Of a stretch of DNA of 64,000 nt, positions 54,735 to 63,956 are shown one piece after another. The notes beneath the pieces were generated by a model. It did no database searches. It was not told the DNA's origin and saw only the letters and a list, made by a program, of their open reading frames with translations. The stretch spans positions 1,698,001-1,762,000 of the forward strand of contig NZ_FXAF01000006.1 of the NCBI RefSeq assembly GCF_900177415.1, in the 5' to 3' direction. Each line of letters starts with the position of its first letter. Within the stretch, counting starts at the first letter, position 1. The position numbers and the translations under genes were made by a program. The stretch comes from Xaviernesmea oryzae. GTDB taxonomy: Bacteria > Pseudomonadota > Alphaproteobacteria > Rhizobiales > Rhizobiaceae.

Positions 54735-55211
54735 TCAGTCCGCTTCCCCTTTGCCGAAGCTCCTTGCAAAATCCGGCGAAGAGATGAAGGCGAGGGTACG
54801 CCGCAGCTCCTCCGACTTCTCCTTGCCGAAAGCCCTGTCGAACCGGTCCTGGGCGACCTGCCAGCGGGCGGTGAGCTCCCGCTGCTTCGCCGTGCCGGTC
54901 TCCGTCAGGCGCACGCGCTTCACCCGCCGGTCGCTGCCGTCCGGCACCAGTTCCACCAGCCCGTCGCGCAGCAGCGGCTTCAGCGTGTGGCCCAGGGCCG
55001 AGAGGTCCATCACCATGGCTTCCGCGAGGTTCTTCAAGCTCGGTTCGCCGGAGCGGGCGATCTGGGAAAGAAGCGAGAATTGCGTGCCTTTGAGGCCCGT
55101 GTCGCCCATCGCATCCTCGTAGAGCTGGCCGAGCTGCCGCGAGGCGCGGCGCACGGCGCTGTTGCTGCAAAGGAGCCAGATGCCGTCTTCGATATGCCTG
55201 TCGTCCGTCAT
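54735..55211 (-). CDS. MarR-family regulator
   Basis: A 158-residue winged-helix regulator. The start MTDDRHIEDGIWLLCSNSAV at 55211 was chosen because the frame continues upstream without support. The DNA-binding part is TQFSLLSQIARSGEPSLKNL and DLSALGHTLKPLLRDGLV, with the wing DGSDRRVKRVRLTETG. It is convergent with the cupin gene (4 bases) and divergent from the SDR gene, which it probably controls through the palindrome between them. Confidence 0.9.
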   Translation of the reverse strand: MTDDRHIEDGIWLLCSNSAVRRASRQLGQLYEDAMGDTGLKGTQFSLLSQIARSGEPSLKNLAEAMVMDLSALGHTLKPLLRDGLVELVPDGSDRRVKRVRLTETGTAKQRELTARWQVAQDRFDRAFGKEKSEELRRTLAFISSPDFARSFGKGEAD

Positions 55212-55322
55212 GTTCCGTCCTGATGTCGGGTTCGGCAGAATGCCCGCTTTTGGCCGGCGCTTCCACTCCCGATAAAAATTTGCGCGCCTCCTCTTGCGGT
55301 CTTGCGGCCTCCTTTTCATATA

Positions 55323-55340
55323 TAGTGGCATATGCCAGTA
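55323..55340. promoter_or_regulatory. Palindromic operator between marR and the SDR gene
   Basis: A perfect 12-bp palindrome TGGCATATGCCA at 55326-55337 extends to TA arms on both sides with one mismatched position each. It lies 26 bases before the SDR start. It fits a MarR dimer site. Confidence 0.65.
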
Positions 55341-55365
55341 AATTCCAATCGAAGGAGATGGACCC

Positions 55366-56175
55366 ATGACAAAGGCATCGAAACTCGGAACCGCACTCGT
55401 GACCGGCGCATCCTCCGGCATCGGGGCGACCTATGCCGACCGGCTTGCAAAGCGCGGTTACGATCTCGTTCTCGTTGCCCGCGACGCCGAGCGTCTGAAG
55501 GCGCTTGCCGAGCGGCTCACGCGGGAGAACGGCATTCAGGCGGATGTCCTGCGCGCCGACCTGACCGAGCGCGCCGACGTGCTTGCGGTGGAAAAGCGTC
55601 TGCGCCAGGACGGCTCGATCACGCTCTTCGTCAACAATGCGGGCATCGGGCCTAAGGGATCGTTGCTGACGAGCGACCCCGACTATCTCGACCGGATGGT
55701 GGAGCTCAATGTCACGGCCGCGAACCGGCTGGCGGTCGCCGCCGCCCAGGCTTTCGTTAAAAGAGGCGAGGGCGCGATCATCAACACCGCCTCGGTCGTC
55801 GCGCTGTGGCCGCAGGCCTTCAGCGGCACGTACACCGCCAGCAAGGCCTTCGTCCTCATCCTGACGGAATCGCTCGCGGCCGAACTTGCCGGCACCGGCG
55901 TGCGCATCCAGGCGGTCCTGCCGGGCCTGACCCGTACGGAAATCTTCGACCGCGTCGGCGGCTCGTTCGACAACATGGACCCGAACATGGTGATGGACGT
56001 CACCGACCTGGTCGACGCGGCGCTTGCCGGTTTCGATCAGGGCGAGTTGATCACCATTCCCTCGCTCGCGGACAAAGCGCTTTATGACAAGCTCGAAACG
56101 GCCCGCGGCGAGTTGCGGCCGCACCTCTCATTGAGCAGGCCGGCTGCGCGCTATCTTGCTGCTGCCGCTGCCTGA
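55366..56175 (+). CDS. Short-chain dehydrogenase/reductase
   Basis: A 269-residue classical SDR. The cofactor loop is TALVTGASSGIGATYADRLA, the strand motif NNAG is in LFVNNAGIGPK, and the catalytic set is seen as N-x-S-V-V, then YTASKAF (Tyr and Lys). The substrate is unknown. The Arg in VARDAERLKALAE suggests NADP(H). A strong GAAGGAG precedes the ATG. It is probably induced through the adjacent MarR protein. Confidence 0.9.
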   Translation: MTKASKLGTALVTGASSGIGATYADRLAKRGYDLVLVARDAERLKALAERLTRENGIQADVLRADLTERADVLAVEKRLRQDGSITLFVNNAGIGPKGSLLTSDPDYLDRMVELNVTAANRLAVAAAQAFVKRGEGAIINTASVVALWPQAFSGTYTASKAFVLILTESLAAELAGTGVRIQAVLPGLTRTEIFDRVGGSFDNMDPNMVMDVTDLVDAALAGFDQGELITIPSLADKALYDKLETARGELRPHLSLSRPAARYLAAAAA

Positions 56176-56246
56176 TCGCGACATCTGCTAACAGCGCCTG
56201 GAATTTCATGCGACGGCTGGCACAGGCATGCACCGGCCGTCCCGCG

Positions 56247-56648
56247 TCAGGCCGCACGAATTTCCTGAAGGAGTTCGGGATGTTTGTCGAGAAGCTTCAA
56301 CAACTTGACCAACGCCACGGGAGGCTTCGTTTTCCCGTTTTCATAGCGGGAAAACGCGTTGACGCCGCCGCCGAAAATGTCGCCGGCTTCCTTCTGGTCC
56401 AGCTTTAGCTTCTTGCGAACGGATGCCACGAACGCTGGATCGACGCTGCCAGCGTTCACTTGCTTGTTAAATTCCAGCATGGCGGCATTGATCCGCTTGG
56501 CTTCGGCGTCGCCTAGAACGATCTCGCCGCAGGCCGCGCAAAAATCACCGGTTACACTCGCGATCGTGGTCTCTTCTCCTTTATAGGAGTAGGGCAAGTC
56601 ACGGGTCTGGCGGGAAAGTTCTGCCTCACCGCAAGCCGGGCACTTCAT
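56247..56648 (-). CDS. mqsA: MqsA antitoxin
   Basis: A 133-residue antitoxin of the MqsRA system. The N-terminal zinc domain has two CxxC pairs (CPACGEAEL and CAACGEI), and the C-terminal helix-turn-helix is KKLKLDQKEAGDIFGGGVNA with FSRYENGKTKPP. Its start overlaps the mqsR stop by 4 bases (ATGA). It represses the operon by binding AACCT-N-AGGTT palindromes in E. coli, and such a site lies upstream of mqsR. Confidence 0.93.
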   Translation of the reverse strand: MKCPACGEAELSRQTRDLPYSYKGEETTIASVTGDFCAACGEIVLGDAEAKRINAAMLEFNKQVNAGSVDPAFVASVRKKLKLDQKEAGDIFGGGVNAFSRYENGKTKPPVALVKLLKLLDKHPELLQEIRAA

Positions 56649-56950
56649 TCGTTCAACTCCTTGAAGGACACGATCAGCACGTCATCGACGACGGTCAGTT
56701 TCAGATAGATCCGCCCCGCCTTCGTCATCGGCCGATATACATCCTGCCAGACCTTGTGGTCGGCATAGGTCGTCATCGATTTGTAAAAGTCGGTAAGGGT
56801 CAACGCCAGAACCGTCTCGTACATTTCGGAAAGCGTGAAATCGAGCCGCGATGCGCCAGCCAAGGCGGAGTAGGTCGTACGGACCTGACCTGCTTTGACA
56901 AGCGATTTCACTCTTTCCAACGGGCAGTGCGCCTCCCGCTTCTCGTTCAT
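56645..56950 (-). CDS. mqsR: MqsR toxin (RNase)
   Basis: A 101-residue RelE/YoeB-fold toxin, cleaving mRNA at GCU in E. coli. The family core reads LTLTDFYKSMTTYADHKVWQ and DVYRPMTKAGRIYLKLTVVD. It precedes mqsA, the reverse of the usual antitoxin-first order but standard for MqsRA. The start at 56950 is 4 bases from the operator. Confidence 0.92.
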   Translation of the reverse strand: MNEKREAHCPLERVKSLVKAGQVRTTYSALAGASRLDFTLSEMYETVLALTLTDFYKSMTTYADHKVWQDVYRPMTKAGRIYLKLTVVDDVLIVSFKELNE

Positions 56951-56954
56951 AAAA

Positions 56955-56969
56955 TAACCTATTAGGTTA
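56955..56969 (-). promoter_or_regulatory. MqsA operator palindrome
   Basis: TAACCT-ATT-AGGTTA, matching the known AACCT-N2-4-AGGTT MqsA consensus, directly upstream of mqsR. Confidence 0.88.
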
Positions 56970-56985
56970 ATTATTCAAGATGCCG

Positions 56986-58245
56986 TCACCAGGCCAAGTC
57001 CAGCCGCTCCAGCCCATGGAAATGGTAGACGTCCTTCACCGCCGGCGTCCGGGCGATTCTCATTCCGGGCAGGCGCTTGAAGAGGATCGGCAGCACGGTG
57101 TTGAGTTCCAGCCGGGCGAGCGGCGCGCCGATGCAGAAATGGATGCCGGCGCCGAAGGAGAGGTTTGGCGCTTCCTGGCGGTCGGGCTTGAAGGCGAGCG
57201 GGTCGGAGAACTTCTTCGGATCAAGATTGGCCGCGGCGAGGATGAGGCTCACCTTGTCGCCGCGCTTGAAGGAAAGCCCGTCAATCTCGACGTCTTCGAG
57301 CGCCCAGCGCTGGAAGATGTGCACCGGCGCGCAGATGCGCAGCGTCTCCTCGACGGTCCGTTCCGTCATCGCCTCGTCGCGGAAGAGATCGGCAGGCGCC
57401 ACCCCGCTTTTCCGGCCGCTTTTCAGGATGACACGCACCGAATTGCCGATCTGGTGGACGGTCGCCTCGTGGCCTGCATTCAAGAGCACGATGGTCGTCG
57501 AGACAAGCTCGTCGTCGGTGAGGTATTGGCCCTTGTGCTCGGTATGGATCATGTGGGTGAGCAGGTCTTCGCGCGGTGCCCTGCGGCGCTCGGCGACAAG
57601 GCCCTTCACATAGTCTGCAAATTCCTTCGCCGCGCGGTCGGCGGCATGTTCGTCCTCGCGCGTCCGCTTGAACATGTACATGCCGACATAGGCATGCGAC
57701 CAGGCAAGAAGCTGCGGTCCCATCTCGTCCGGGATGCCGATCATCCGGGCGATCATCGTCACGGGAATGATGTCGGCGAAGGAGGAGAGCAGTTCCGTTC
57801 CGCCGTCCTTCTCGAACCCGTCGATGAGCTTTTCCGCAAGCGCGGCGATCTCCGGCCGCAGCCTTTCGATATGGCGGGAGACGAAGGCGCGGTTGACGAG
57901 GGTTCTGAGCCGCGTGTGTTCCGGCGGTTCGATCTCCAGCAGCGAATGGCGCTCGGCAAGGTCGAAGTTCTGAAGATGCGGCTGGGGCGCCGGCAGGCCG
58001 AGTTCCTCGCGGCTGGCGATATGCAGGATCTGCCTGCCGAAGCGCCGGTCGCGCAAAAGCCCGTTCACGTGATCATAGCCGGTGAAGAACCATTGCCGCT
58101 GCTCTTCCCAGTAGAAGGTTGGGCAATGCTCGTGCAGGAGGGCATAGACGCGGTTCGGGTCGCTGTAGAAGGCCGGATCGCGGCCGTCGAGCGAGACGCG
58201 GCGGGTTGCGGGATCGATACGGAGGAAGTCGGGCAAAGCGGTCAT
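56986..58245 (-). CDS. Cytochrome P450 (soluble class I type)
   Basis: A 419-residue soluble P450. The start MTALPDFLRIDPATRRVSLD at 58245 is the first reasonable one; the frame is open further up. Motifs are AGHEATVHQIGNSVRV (I-helix), EETLRICAPVHIF (K-helix) and FGAGIHFCIGAPLARLEL (heme Cys). This is the type paired with ferredoxin systems, none of which is adjacent. The substrate is unknown. It lies 40 bases after ggt on the same strand. Confidence 0.92.
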   Translation of the reverse strand: MTALPDFLRIDPATRRVSLDGRDPAFYSDPNRVYALLHEHCPTFYWEEQRQWFFTGYDHVNGLLRDRRFGRQILHIASREELGLPAPQPHLQNFDLAERHSLLEIEPPEHTRLRTLVNRAFVSRHIERLRPEIAALAEKLIDGFEKDGGTELLSSFADIIPVTMIARMIGIPDEMGPQLLAWSHAYVGMYMFKRTREDEHAADRAAKEFADYVKGLVAERRRAPREDLLTHMIHTEHKGQYLTDDELVSTTIVLLNAGHEATVHQIGNSVRVILKSGRKSGVAPADLFRDEAMTERTVEETLRICAPVHIFQRWALEDVEIDGLSFKRGDKVSLILAAANLDPKKFSDPLAFKPDRQEAPNLSFGAGIHFCIGAPLARLELNTVLPILFKRLPGMRIARTPAVKDVYHFHGLERLDLAW

Positions 58246-58285
58246 GCCCGATGCGTAACGCAATCTCTTATGGCGCGGAAGATGC

Positions 58286-60040
58286 CTATTCGCCCACCGC
58301 GACACCCTCGCGGCGCGGATCGGCGCTGCCTGCCAGGCCGTTCGCCGTGATCTCGATCGCATGCAGGCCGGAATTCATCTCGCCGGGCTTCACCTCGTAG
58401 CCGAGCGCCTTCAGCGGCTCGGCCATTTGCTCGGCCGCCGTGCCGGCCTCGATCTCGTAGGTTCCGAAACGGTTGATGAGATGCGGCTGGGCGACGATCC
58501 GTTCCACCGGCATGCCCCAGTCGATATAGGCGATCAGGGCCTGCGCCACGTAGCCGATGATCTGGCTGCCGCCCGGCGAGCCGATGGCGATGAGCGGCTT
58601 GCCGTCCTTCATGACGATCGTCGGCGACATGGAAGAGCGCGGCCGTTTCCCCGGCTCGACACGGTTTGCGACGGGTAGGCTGCCGTCATGGGTCTTGAAG
58701 GAGAAATCGGTGAGCTCGTTGTTGAGCAGGAACCCGTTCGTCATCAGGCGCGAGCCGAAGCCGCTTTCGATCGTGGTCGTCATCGAGACGACATTGCCTT
58801 CCTTGTCGACGATCGCGAAATGGCTGGTGGACGGGAGTTCGATCGCGGCGTCCCGGCCGAAGAGGAGCGCATGGTCCCATTCCGGTTCGCCGGCCTTCAC
58901 CGCATCCGCTGCAAGTGCGTTGTCTCCGTCGAGAAGCGCCGCGCGCTGGCCGAGATAGTCTTTCTTCAGGAGGCCCTTGATCGGCGAGGGCACGAAATCC
59001 GTGTCGGCGAGGTAGCGTTCCCGATCGGCGAAGGCGAGACGCTGGGCGTCGCCGATGATGCGCCAGCTTTCGGCATTTTGCGGCCCGAGCCCTTTGATGT
59101 CGAAATTCTCGATGATGCCGAGCATCTGGCCGATGGCGACGGCGCCGGAAGAGGGCGGCCCCATGCCGCAGATGTCGAGCGCGCGGTAGCTGATGCAGAC
59201 CGGTTCGCGTTCCTTGATCCGGTAGTTGGCGAGATCGGCCACCGAGAGCACGCCCGGATTGCCGGCCGCCTCGCGCACCGTTTTGACGATCGCCTCCGCG
59301 ATCGGGCCGTTATAGAAGGCGTCGGCTCCGCCGGCCGCAATGGTTTTCAGCGTTTCCGCATAGGCGGGGTTCTTGAGGACCGCGCCGGCCTTCAGAGGCG
59401 CACCGGATGCGTCGTAGAAATAGCTCCGCGGCCCGTCGTATTTCTTCAGCCTGTCGCCTTCGGCGGCGATCAGCGATGCGAGGCGGGGGGACACCTCGAA
59501 ACCTTCGGCCGCAAGGGTCTCGGCCCGTTCGAAAAGGCTCGCCCATTCCGATTTGCCGTAGCGCTTGTGAACCTCGTGGAGCAGCCGCACGGTGCCGGGC
59601 GTGCCGACCGAACGGCCGCCGACCACCGCATCCATGAACTTCAGAGGCTGGCCCTGCGCATCGAGGAAAAGTTTCGGCGTCGCCTCCATCGGCGCGGTCT
59701 CGCGGCCATCGAAGGTGGTGATCCTGTTTGCCGCCGCGTCGTAATAGACGAGGAAGGAGCCGCCGCCGAGGCCCGAGCTCTGCGGCTCGACGAGCCCGAG
59801 AACCGTCTGCACCGCGACGAGGGCGTCGATCGCATTGCCGCCCTTGGCAATCACGTCGCGACCGGCTTCCGCCGCCAGCGGATTGGCTGCGGCCACCATG
59901 AAGCCCTTCGTTTCGACGCGCTTTGCCGCGCTGAAACCGGTCGCGCGCTCGGGCGCCACCGTATCCGAAGCCTGTTGCGCCAGCGCCCCGGTCGCGACCA
60001 GAAGAGAAAGCATGATGCCCGTTGAAGTCTTCATCCACAT
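58286..60040 (-). CDS. ggt: Gamma-glutamyltransferase
   Basis: Periplasmic enzyme hydrolysing glutathione and gamma-glutamyl amides. The 584-residue precursor has a signal peptide (MKTSTGIMLSLLVATGALA). It self-cleaves before the catalytic Thr, seen as T in LPSTSHFAIVDKEGNVVSMT. The gamma-glutamyl-binding set includes RPRSSMSPTIVMKDGKPLIA and GSPGGSQIIGYVAQALIA. ATG 60040 has GGAGGG at better spacing than ATG 60034. Followed by the P450 after 40 bases. Confidence 0.95.
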   Translation of the reverse strand: MWMKTSTGIMLSLLVATGALAQQASDTVAPERATGFSAAKRVETKGFMVAAANPLAAEAGRDVIAKGGNAIDALVAVQTVLGLVEPQSSGLGGGSFLVYYDAAANRITTFDGRETAPMEATPKLFLDAQGQPLKFMDAVVGGRSVGTPGTVRLLHEVHKRYGKSEWASLFERAETLAAEGFEVSPRLASLIAAEGDRLKKYDGPRSYFYDASGAPLKAGAVLKNPAYAETLKTIAAGGADAFYNGPIAEAIVKTVREAAGNPGVLSVADLANYRIKEREPVCISYRALDICGMGPPSSGAVAIGQMLGIIENFDIKGLGPQNAESWRIIGDAQRLAFADRERYLADTDFVPSPIKGLLKKDYLGQRAALLDGDNALAADAVKAGEPEWDHALLFGRDAAIELPSTSHFAIVDKEGNVVSMTTTIESGFGSRLMTNGFLLNNELTDFSFKTHDGSLPVANRVEPGKRPRSSMSPTIVMKDGKPLIAIGSPGGSQIIGYVAQALIAYIDWGMPVERIVAQPHLINRFGTYEIEAGTAAEQMAEPLKALGYEVKPGEMNSGLHAIEITANGLAGSADPRREGVAVGE

Positions 60041-60139
60041 GGCGGCGCCCTCCGCAGCTTCGATCCCTGAAGTTGATTTGGGTTTCGCGAAGCGGGAGGC
60101 AAGAGGGCCGAGGGCAAGAGAGCGGGAGACGGAGGCAGA

Positions 60140-61390
60140 TCAGCGCTTGCCGAGCGCGGCGAGGCGTTTCAGGGCCGCCACTTGGTGGTTGGCGCGCAGG
60201 TCGCTTGGCCCTTCCTCCTCCCCCTGACGGTCGGCTGCGGGAACGATGGAAGCTTCCGCGCCGGTATCGATCGCGGTCCGGTCCCGGCCGCTTTCCTTGG
60301 CGGTATAGAGCGCCCGGTCGGCGGCGCTCAGCAGGAGGTCGAGATCCGCGCCGTCGACTGTCGCAAGGGCAATGCCGGCGCTGACCGTGACCTTGATCCT
60401 GTGCTCGCCGGCTATGATCGTCTGGTGCTTGAGGGTGAGGCGGATCGCCTCGGCGATGCTCGCGGCCTCCACCATGTCGGCGACGCGCAGGATCGAGGCG
60501 AATTCCTCGCCGCCCATGCGGCCGAAGAGACCGCGTCCGCGCAGTGAAGTCGAGCCGATCTTGGAAAATGCGACGAGCACCGCATCGCCCGCCTGATGGC
60601 CGCAGCGGTCGTTGATCTGCTTGAAACTGTCGAGGTCGAAATGCAGGAGCGCGATCAACGGTTTCTCGGCATTGTCGACGCTGCGAAGCCCGTGGAATTC
60701 GTCGATCAGGCCGCGCCTGTTGAGGGCGCCGGTCAATGGATCGGTGACGGCGAGCGCCTTGAGCTTCTCCTCGGAGCGTTCGGTCAGCATTTTTCCGCCG
60801 CTCATGATGCCGGCGATGAAGCAGAAGGCGGCCGGGAAGAAGAGCCAGGCGGCATTCGGGGAGGTTTCGAAGGATTGCGCGTCGGCAACGACGCTCATGG
60901 CGGCGACCACGCCGCTGGAGATGAGCTGGATTCCGATGAAGCCTGCCATCAGGCGCCGCGTCGTCCTGGATGCGCCGTTATGCCGGAGGAGGAGGCCGAC
61001 CATGATCGCATAGCCGACCATGGCCGCGCCGTTGTAGAGCGCGACGCGGTTCGAGAAGTCCTCGCGCACGGGATTGAGGAACATGCCCGCCACCCAGATG
61101 AGCGCCGGAATGGCGATATAGCCTTGCACGGGTTTGTTGTCGAACTGCAGGAGGCCGGTGATCCATAGGCCCATGCCCGCAAGCGCCATCGTATTGGCGA
61201 TCTCGATGGAGACGAAGTCGGGGATGTCGCCGCGAAGCGCGACCAGCGCCACGCCGGCGCCGTGCAGCGCGAAGCCACCGCCCCAGCTCAGGTAGAAATC
61301 ATCCCGTTGGTAAAGCCAGCGTGACCAGAGAAGAGCGGCAAGCGTCAGCGCTTCCGCCGCCCAGATCATCAGCCCCGTCAAAATATCCAC
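60140..61390 (-). CDS. Membrane diguanylate cyclase (GGDEF)
   Basis: A 416-residue protein with six or seven N-terminal helices (from GLMIWAAEALTLAALLWSRW) and a C-terminal GGDEF domain. The active site reads GRMGGEEFASILRVAD, the active GGEEF variant, and the inhibitory RxxD site is not obvious before it. It makes cyclic-di-GMP in response to an unknown membrane signal. It starts at GTG 61390 after AGGGG. In rhizobia such enzymes influence motility and polysaccharide output. Confidence 0.9.
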   Translation of the reverse strand: MDILTGLMIWAAEALTLAALLWSRWLYQRDDFYLSWGGGFALHGAGVALVALRGDIPDFVSIEIANTMALAGMGLWITGLLQFDNKPVQGYIAIPALIWVAGMFLNPVREDFSNRVALYNGAAMVGYAIMVGLLLRHNGASRTTRRLMAGFIGIQLISSGVVAAMSVVADAQSFETSPNAAWLFFPAAFCFIAGIMSGGKMLTERSEEKLKALAVTDPLTGALNRRGLIDEFHGLRSVDNAEKPLIALLHFDLDSFKQINDRCGHQAGDAVLVAFSKIGSTSLRGRGLFGRMGGEEFASILRVADMVEAASIAEAIRLTLKHQTIIAGEHRIKVTVSAGIALATVDGADLDLLLSAADRALYTAKESGRDRTAIDTGAEASIVPAADRQGEEEGPSDLRANHQVAALKRLAALGKR

Positions 61391-61676
61391 GCCTAACCCC
61401 TGCGTCCCGTTCCGGACGGGGGCAACAATGAATGAGAGTCTTTAAGACGAAGTTGCCGGGCCACCGAAATCCGGCACATCCTGCAGGGTAAAGCAGGCGA
61501 GAGCCGCGCGCCTTCACGCCTGCTTTACCCTGACCGCGCAAAAATGTGTGCGCGCCCGCAGGAGGACCTTCCGGTGGGCTGCGATATCGGGAAATCGTCC
61601 CTATGGCGGGCTCTGCCTTTGAGGTCCAGCCCGGCCAATTAAGGATATCGGGCGCTCCGTCTTGAAGTACCGGGCG
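61391..61676. other. Intergenic region upstream of clpP
   Basis: The 370-base gap between the divergent cyclase gene and clpP holds no convincing gene. It contains the long inverted repeat at 61484-61532, a shorter repeat CGCGCA/TGCGCG near 61535-61554, and the clpP promoter at its right end. Confidence 0.6.
61484..61532. repeat. 16-bp perfect inverted repeat
   Basis: CAGGGTAAAGCAGGCG (61484-61499) and CGCCTGCTTTACCCTG (61517-61532) are perfectly complementary around a 17-base GC-rich loop. No T-run follows, so it is not a typical terminator. It may be part of a small RNA or an unknown binding site. Confidence 0.8.
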
Positions 61677-61706
61677 TTGACACTCTATGTAGGGGATGAC
61701 CCATTC
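61677..61706 (+). promoter_or_regulatory. Probable heat-shock (RpoH-type) promoter of clpP
   Basis: TTGACA, a 17-base spacer and CCCATTC resemble the alphaproteobacterial RpoH pattern. It ends about 55 bases before the clpP ATG. A second CTTGAA lies at 61661. Confidence 0.5.
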
Positions 61707-61760
61707 TATTTGATTCCGGAGCGCCTGGCTGCCTTCGGCAAGTGCTGACAAAGGACGGAC

Positions 61761-62393
61761 ATGAGAAATCCAGTTGATACCGCAATGGCCCTGGTGCCGA
61801 TGGTCGTAGAACAGACCAATCGCGGTGAGCGCTCCTACGACATCTATTCACGCCTTCTGAAGGAGCGCATCATCTTCCTGACCGGCCCGGTGGAAGACCA
61901 TATGGCGTCGCTCGTCTGCGCCCAGCTTCTCTTCCTCGAGGCGGAAAACCCGAAGAAGGAAATCGCGCTCTACATCAATTCGCCGGGCGGCGTCGTCACT
62001 GCCGGCATGGCGATCTACGATACGATGCAGTTCATCAAGCCTGCCGTATCGACGCTGTGCATCGGCCAGGCGGCCTCCATGGGCTCGCTTCTGCTTGCCG
62101 CCGGCGAGAAGGGCATGCGTTTCGCCACCCCGAACGCCCGCATCATGGTCCACCAGCCGTCGGGCGGGTTCCAGGGTCAGGCGTCGGACATCGAGCGCCA
62201 TGCCCGTGACATATTGAAGATGAAAAGGCGCCTGAACGAGGTCTACGTGAAGCATACCGGCCGCACCTACGAGGAAGTCGAGAAGACCCTCGACCGCGAC
62301 CACTTCATGGATGCGGACGAAGCACAGGAATGGGGCGTCATCGACAAGATCCTGACATCGCGTCTGGAAATCGAGGGCAGCTCCGGAGAATGA
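61761..62393 (+). CDS. clpP: ATP-dependent Clp protease proteolytic subunit
   Basis: The 210-residue serine protease of the ClpXP/ClpAP barrel. Catalytic Ser is in [20 protein letters not shown], His in [19 protein letters not shown] and Asp in [19 protein letters not shown]. The N-terminal [20 protein letters not shown] is the usual propeptide region. It is 285 bases from clpX, on the same strand. Confidence 0.97.
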   Translation: MRNPVDTAMALVPMVVEQTNRGERSYDIYSRLLKERIIFLTGPVEDHMASLVCAQLLFLEAENPKKEIALYINSPGGVVTAGMAIYDTMQFIKPAVSTLCIGQAASMGSLLLAAGEKGMRFATPNARIMVHQPSGGFQGQASDIERHARDILKMKRRLNEVYVKHTGRTYEEVEKTLDRDHFMDADEAQEWGVIDKILTSRLEIEGSSGE

Positions 62394-62678
62394 GGGCGGT
62401 GGCGTAACCGTGGTCTCACCCCGTTGTGAGCAAAAAAGGGTTTCAAGTCCCACGGAAAACGCTATTAGTACCTATTAATGCTATGTTGAACTTTTATGAC
62501 ATGGCGTACGTTTCTTTAGGGGTTTCGTTGCCGCCGATCTGCATAATGTGCCCGGATCGGTAGAGTACCCCTAGGGCAAAGCAGGCACGTGAGGCCCGTC
62601 GGGCGCGCGTGCCGGCAGGCGGTAAAATGGACAGCGCCCGTTTTTGACGTGAGCGTGGAGTGCTGGAAGGAAAGTGAT

Positions 62679-63956
62679 ATGAGCAAAGTCAGCAGCGGCA
62701 ACGGCGGCGACTCCAAGAATACCCTCTACTGCTCTTTCTGCGGAAAGAGCCAGCACGAGGTCCGGAAACTGATTGCCGGGCCGACCGTATTCATCTGCGA
62801 TGAATGCGTCGAACTGTGCATGGACATCATCCGCGAAGAGAACAAGACCTCGATGGTCAAGTCCCGCGACGGCGTTCCGACGCCCCAGGACATCATCAAG
62901 GTCCTCGACGAATACGTCATCGGCCAGAAGCAGGCCAAGCGCATTCTGTCGGTCGCGGTGCACAACCATTACAAGCGCCTGGCGCATGCCTCCAAGGGCG
63001 GCGACGTGGAGCTGGCGAAGTCGAACATCATGCTGGTCGGCCCGACCGGCTGCGGCAAGACCTATCTCGCCCAGACGCTCGCCCGCATCATCGACGTGCC
63101 CTTCACCATGGCTGACGCCACGACGCTGACCGAGGCCGGTTACGTCGGCGAAGACGTCGAAAACATCATCCTGAAGCTTCTCCAGGCTGCCGACTACAAT
63201 GTCGAGCGCGCCCAGCGCGGCATCGTCTATATCGACGAAGTGGACAAGATTTCCCGCAAGTCCGACAACCCGTCGATCACCCGCGACGTCTCGGGCGAGG
63301 GCGTGCAGCAGGCGCTTCTGAAGATCATGGAAGGCACGGTCGCTTCCGTGCCGCCGCAGGGCGGCCGCAAGCACCCGCAGCAGGAATTCCTGCAGGTCGA
63401 CACGACGAACATCCTGTTCATCTGCGGCGGCGCCTTCGCCGGCCTCGACAAGATCATCTCCGCCCGCGGCGAGAAGACGTCGATCGGCTTCGGCGCGACC
63501 GTCAAGGCGCAGGACGAGCGCCGCGTCGGCGAAGTGCTGCGCGAGCTGGAGCCGGAGGACCTGGTGAAGTTCGGGCTCATCCCGGAATTCATCGGCCGTC
63601 TGCCGGTCCTGGCGACGCTGGAGGACCTTGACGAGGATGCTCTGATCCAGATCCTCTCGGAGCCCAAGAACGCGCTTGTCAAGCAGTACCAGCGCCTGTT
63701 CGAGATGGAAGACGTGGACCTGACCTTCCACGAGGACGCGCTGCGCGAGATCGCCAAGAAGGCGATCGTCCGCAAGACCGGCGCGCGCGGCCTGCGTTCG
63801 ATCATGGAAAAGATCCTGCTCGACACCATGTTCGAGCTTCCGGCGCTGGAAGGCGTGCGCGAAGTGGTCATTTCCGAGGACGTGGTCCGCGGCACCGCGC
63901 GTCCGCTCTACATCTACGCCGACCGGCAGGAAGAGAAGGCCAACGTTTCGGCCTGA
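62679..63956 (+). CDS. clpX: ATP-dependent Clp protease ATP-binding subunit ClpX
   Basis: The 425-residue AAA+ unfoldase. The start [20 protein letters not shown] was chosen because the ZBD follows directly: [18 protein letters not shown] and ICDECVELC give the four-Cys zinc site. Walker A is [17 protein letters not shown], Walker [10 protein letters not shown], and the pore loop is [10 protein letters not shown], with the ClpP-binding IGF tip as IGFGAT. It ends 44 bases before the window edge, where lon is expected in rhizobia. Confidence 0.98.
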   Translation: MSKVSSGNGGDSKNTLYCSFCGKSQHEVRKLIAGPTVFICDECVELCMDIIREENKTSMVKSRDGVPTPQDIIKVLDEYVIGQKQAKRILSVAVHNHYKRLAHASKGGDVELAKSNIMLVGPTGCGKTYLAQTLARIIDVPFTMADATTLTEAGYVGEDVENIILKLLQAADYNVERAQRGIVYIDEVDKISRKSDNPSITRDVSGEGVQQALLKIMEGTVASVPPQGGRKHPQQEFLQVDTTNILFICGGAFAGLDKIISARGEKTSIGFGATVKAQDERRVGEVLRELEPEDLVKFGLIPEFIGRLPVLATLEDLDEDALIQILSEPKNALVKQYQRLFEMEDVDLTFHEDALREIAKKAIVRKTGARGLRSIMEKILLDTMFELPALEGVREVVISEDVVRGTARPLYIYADRQEEKANVSA

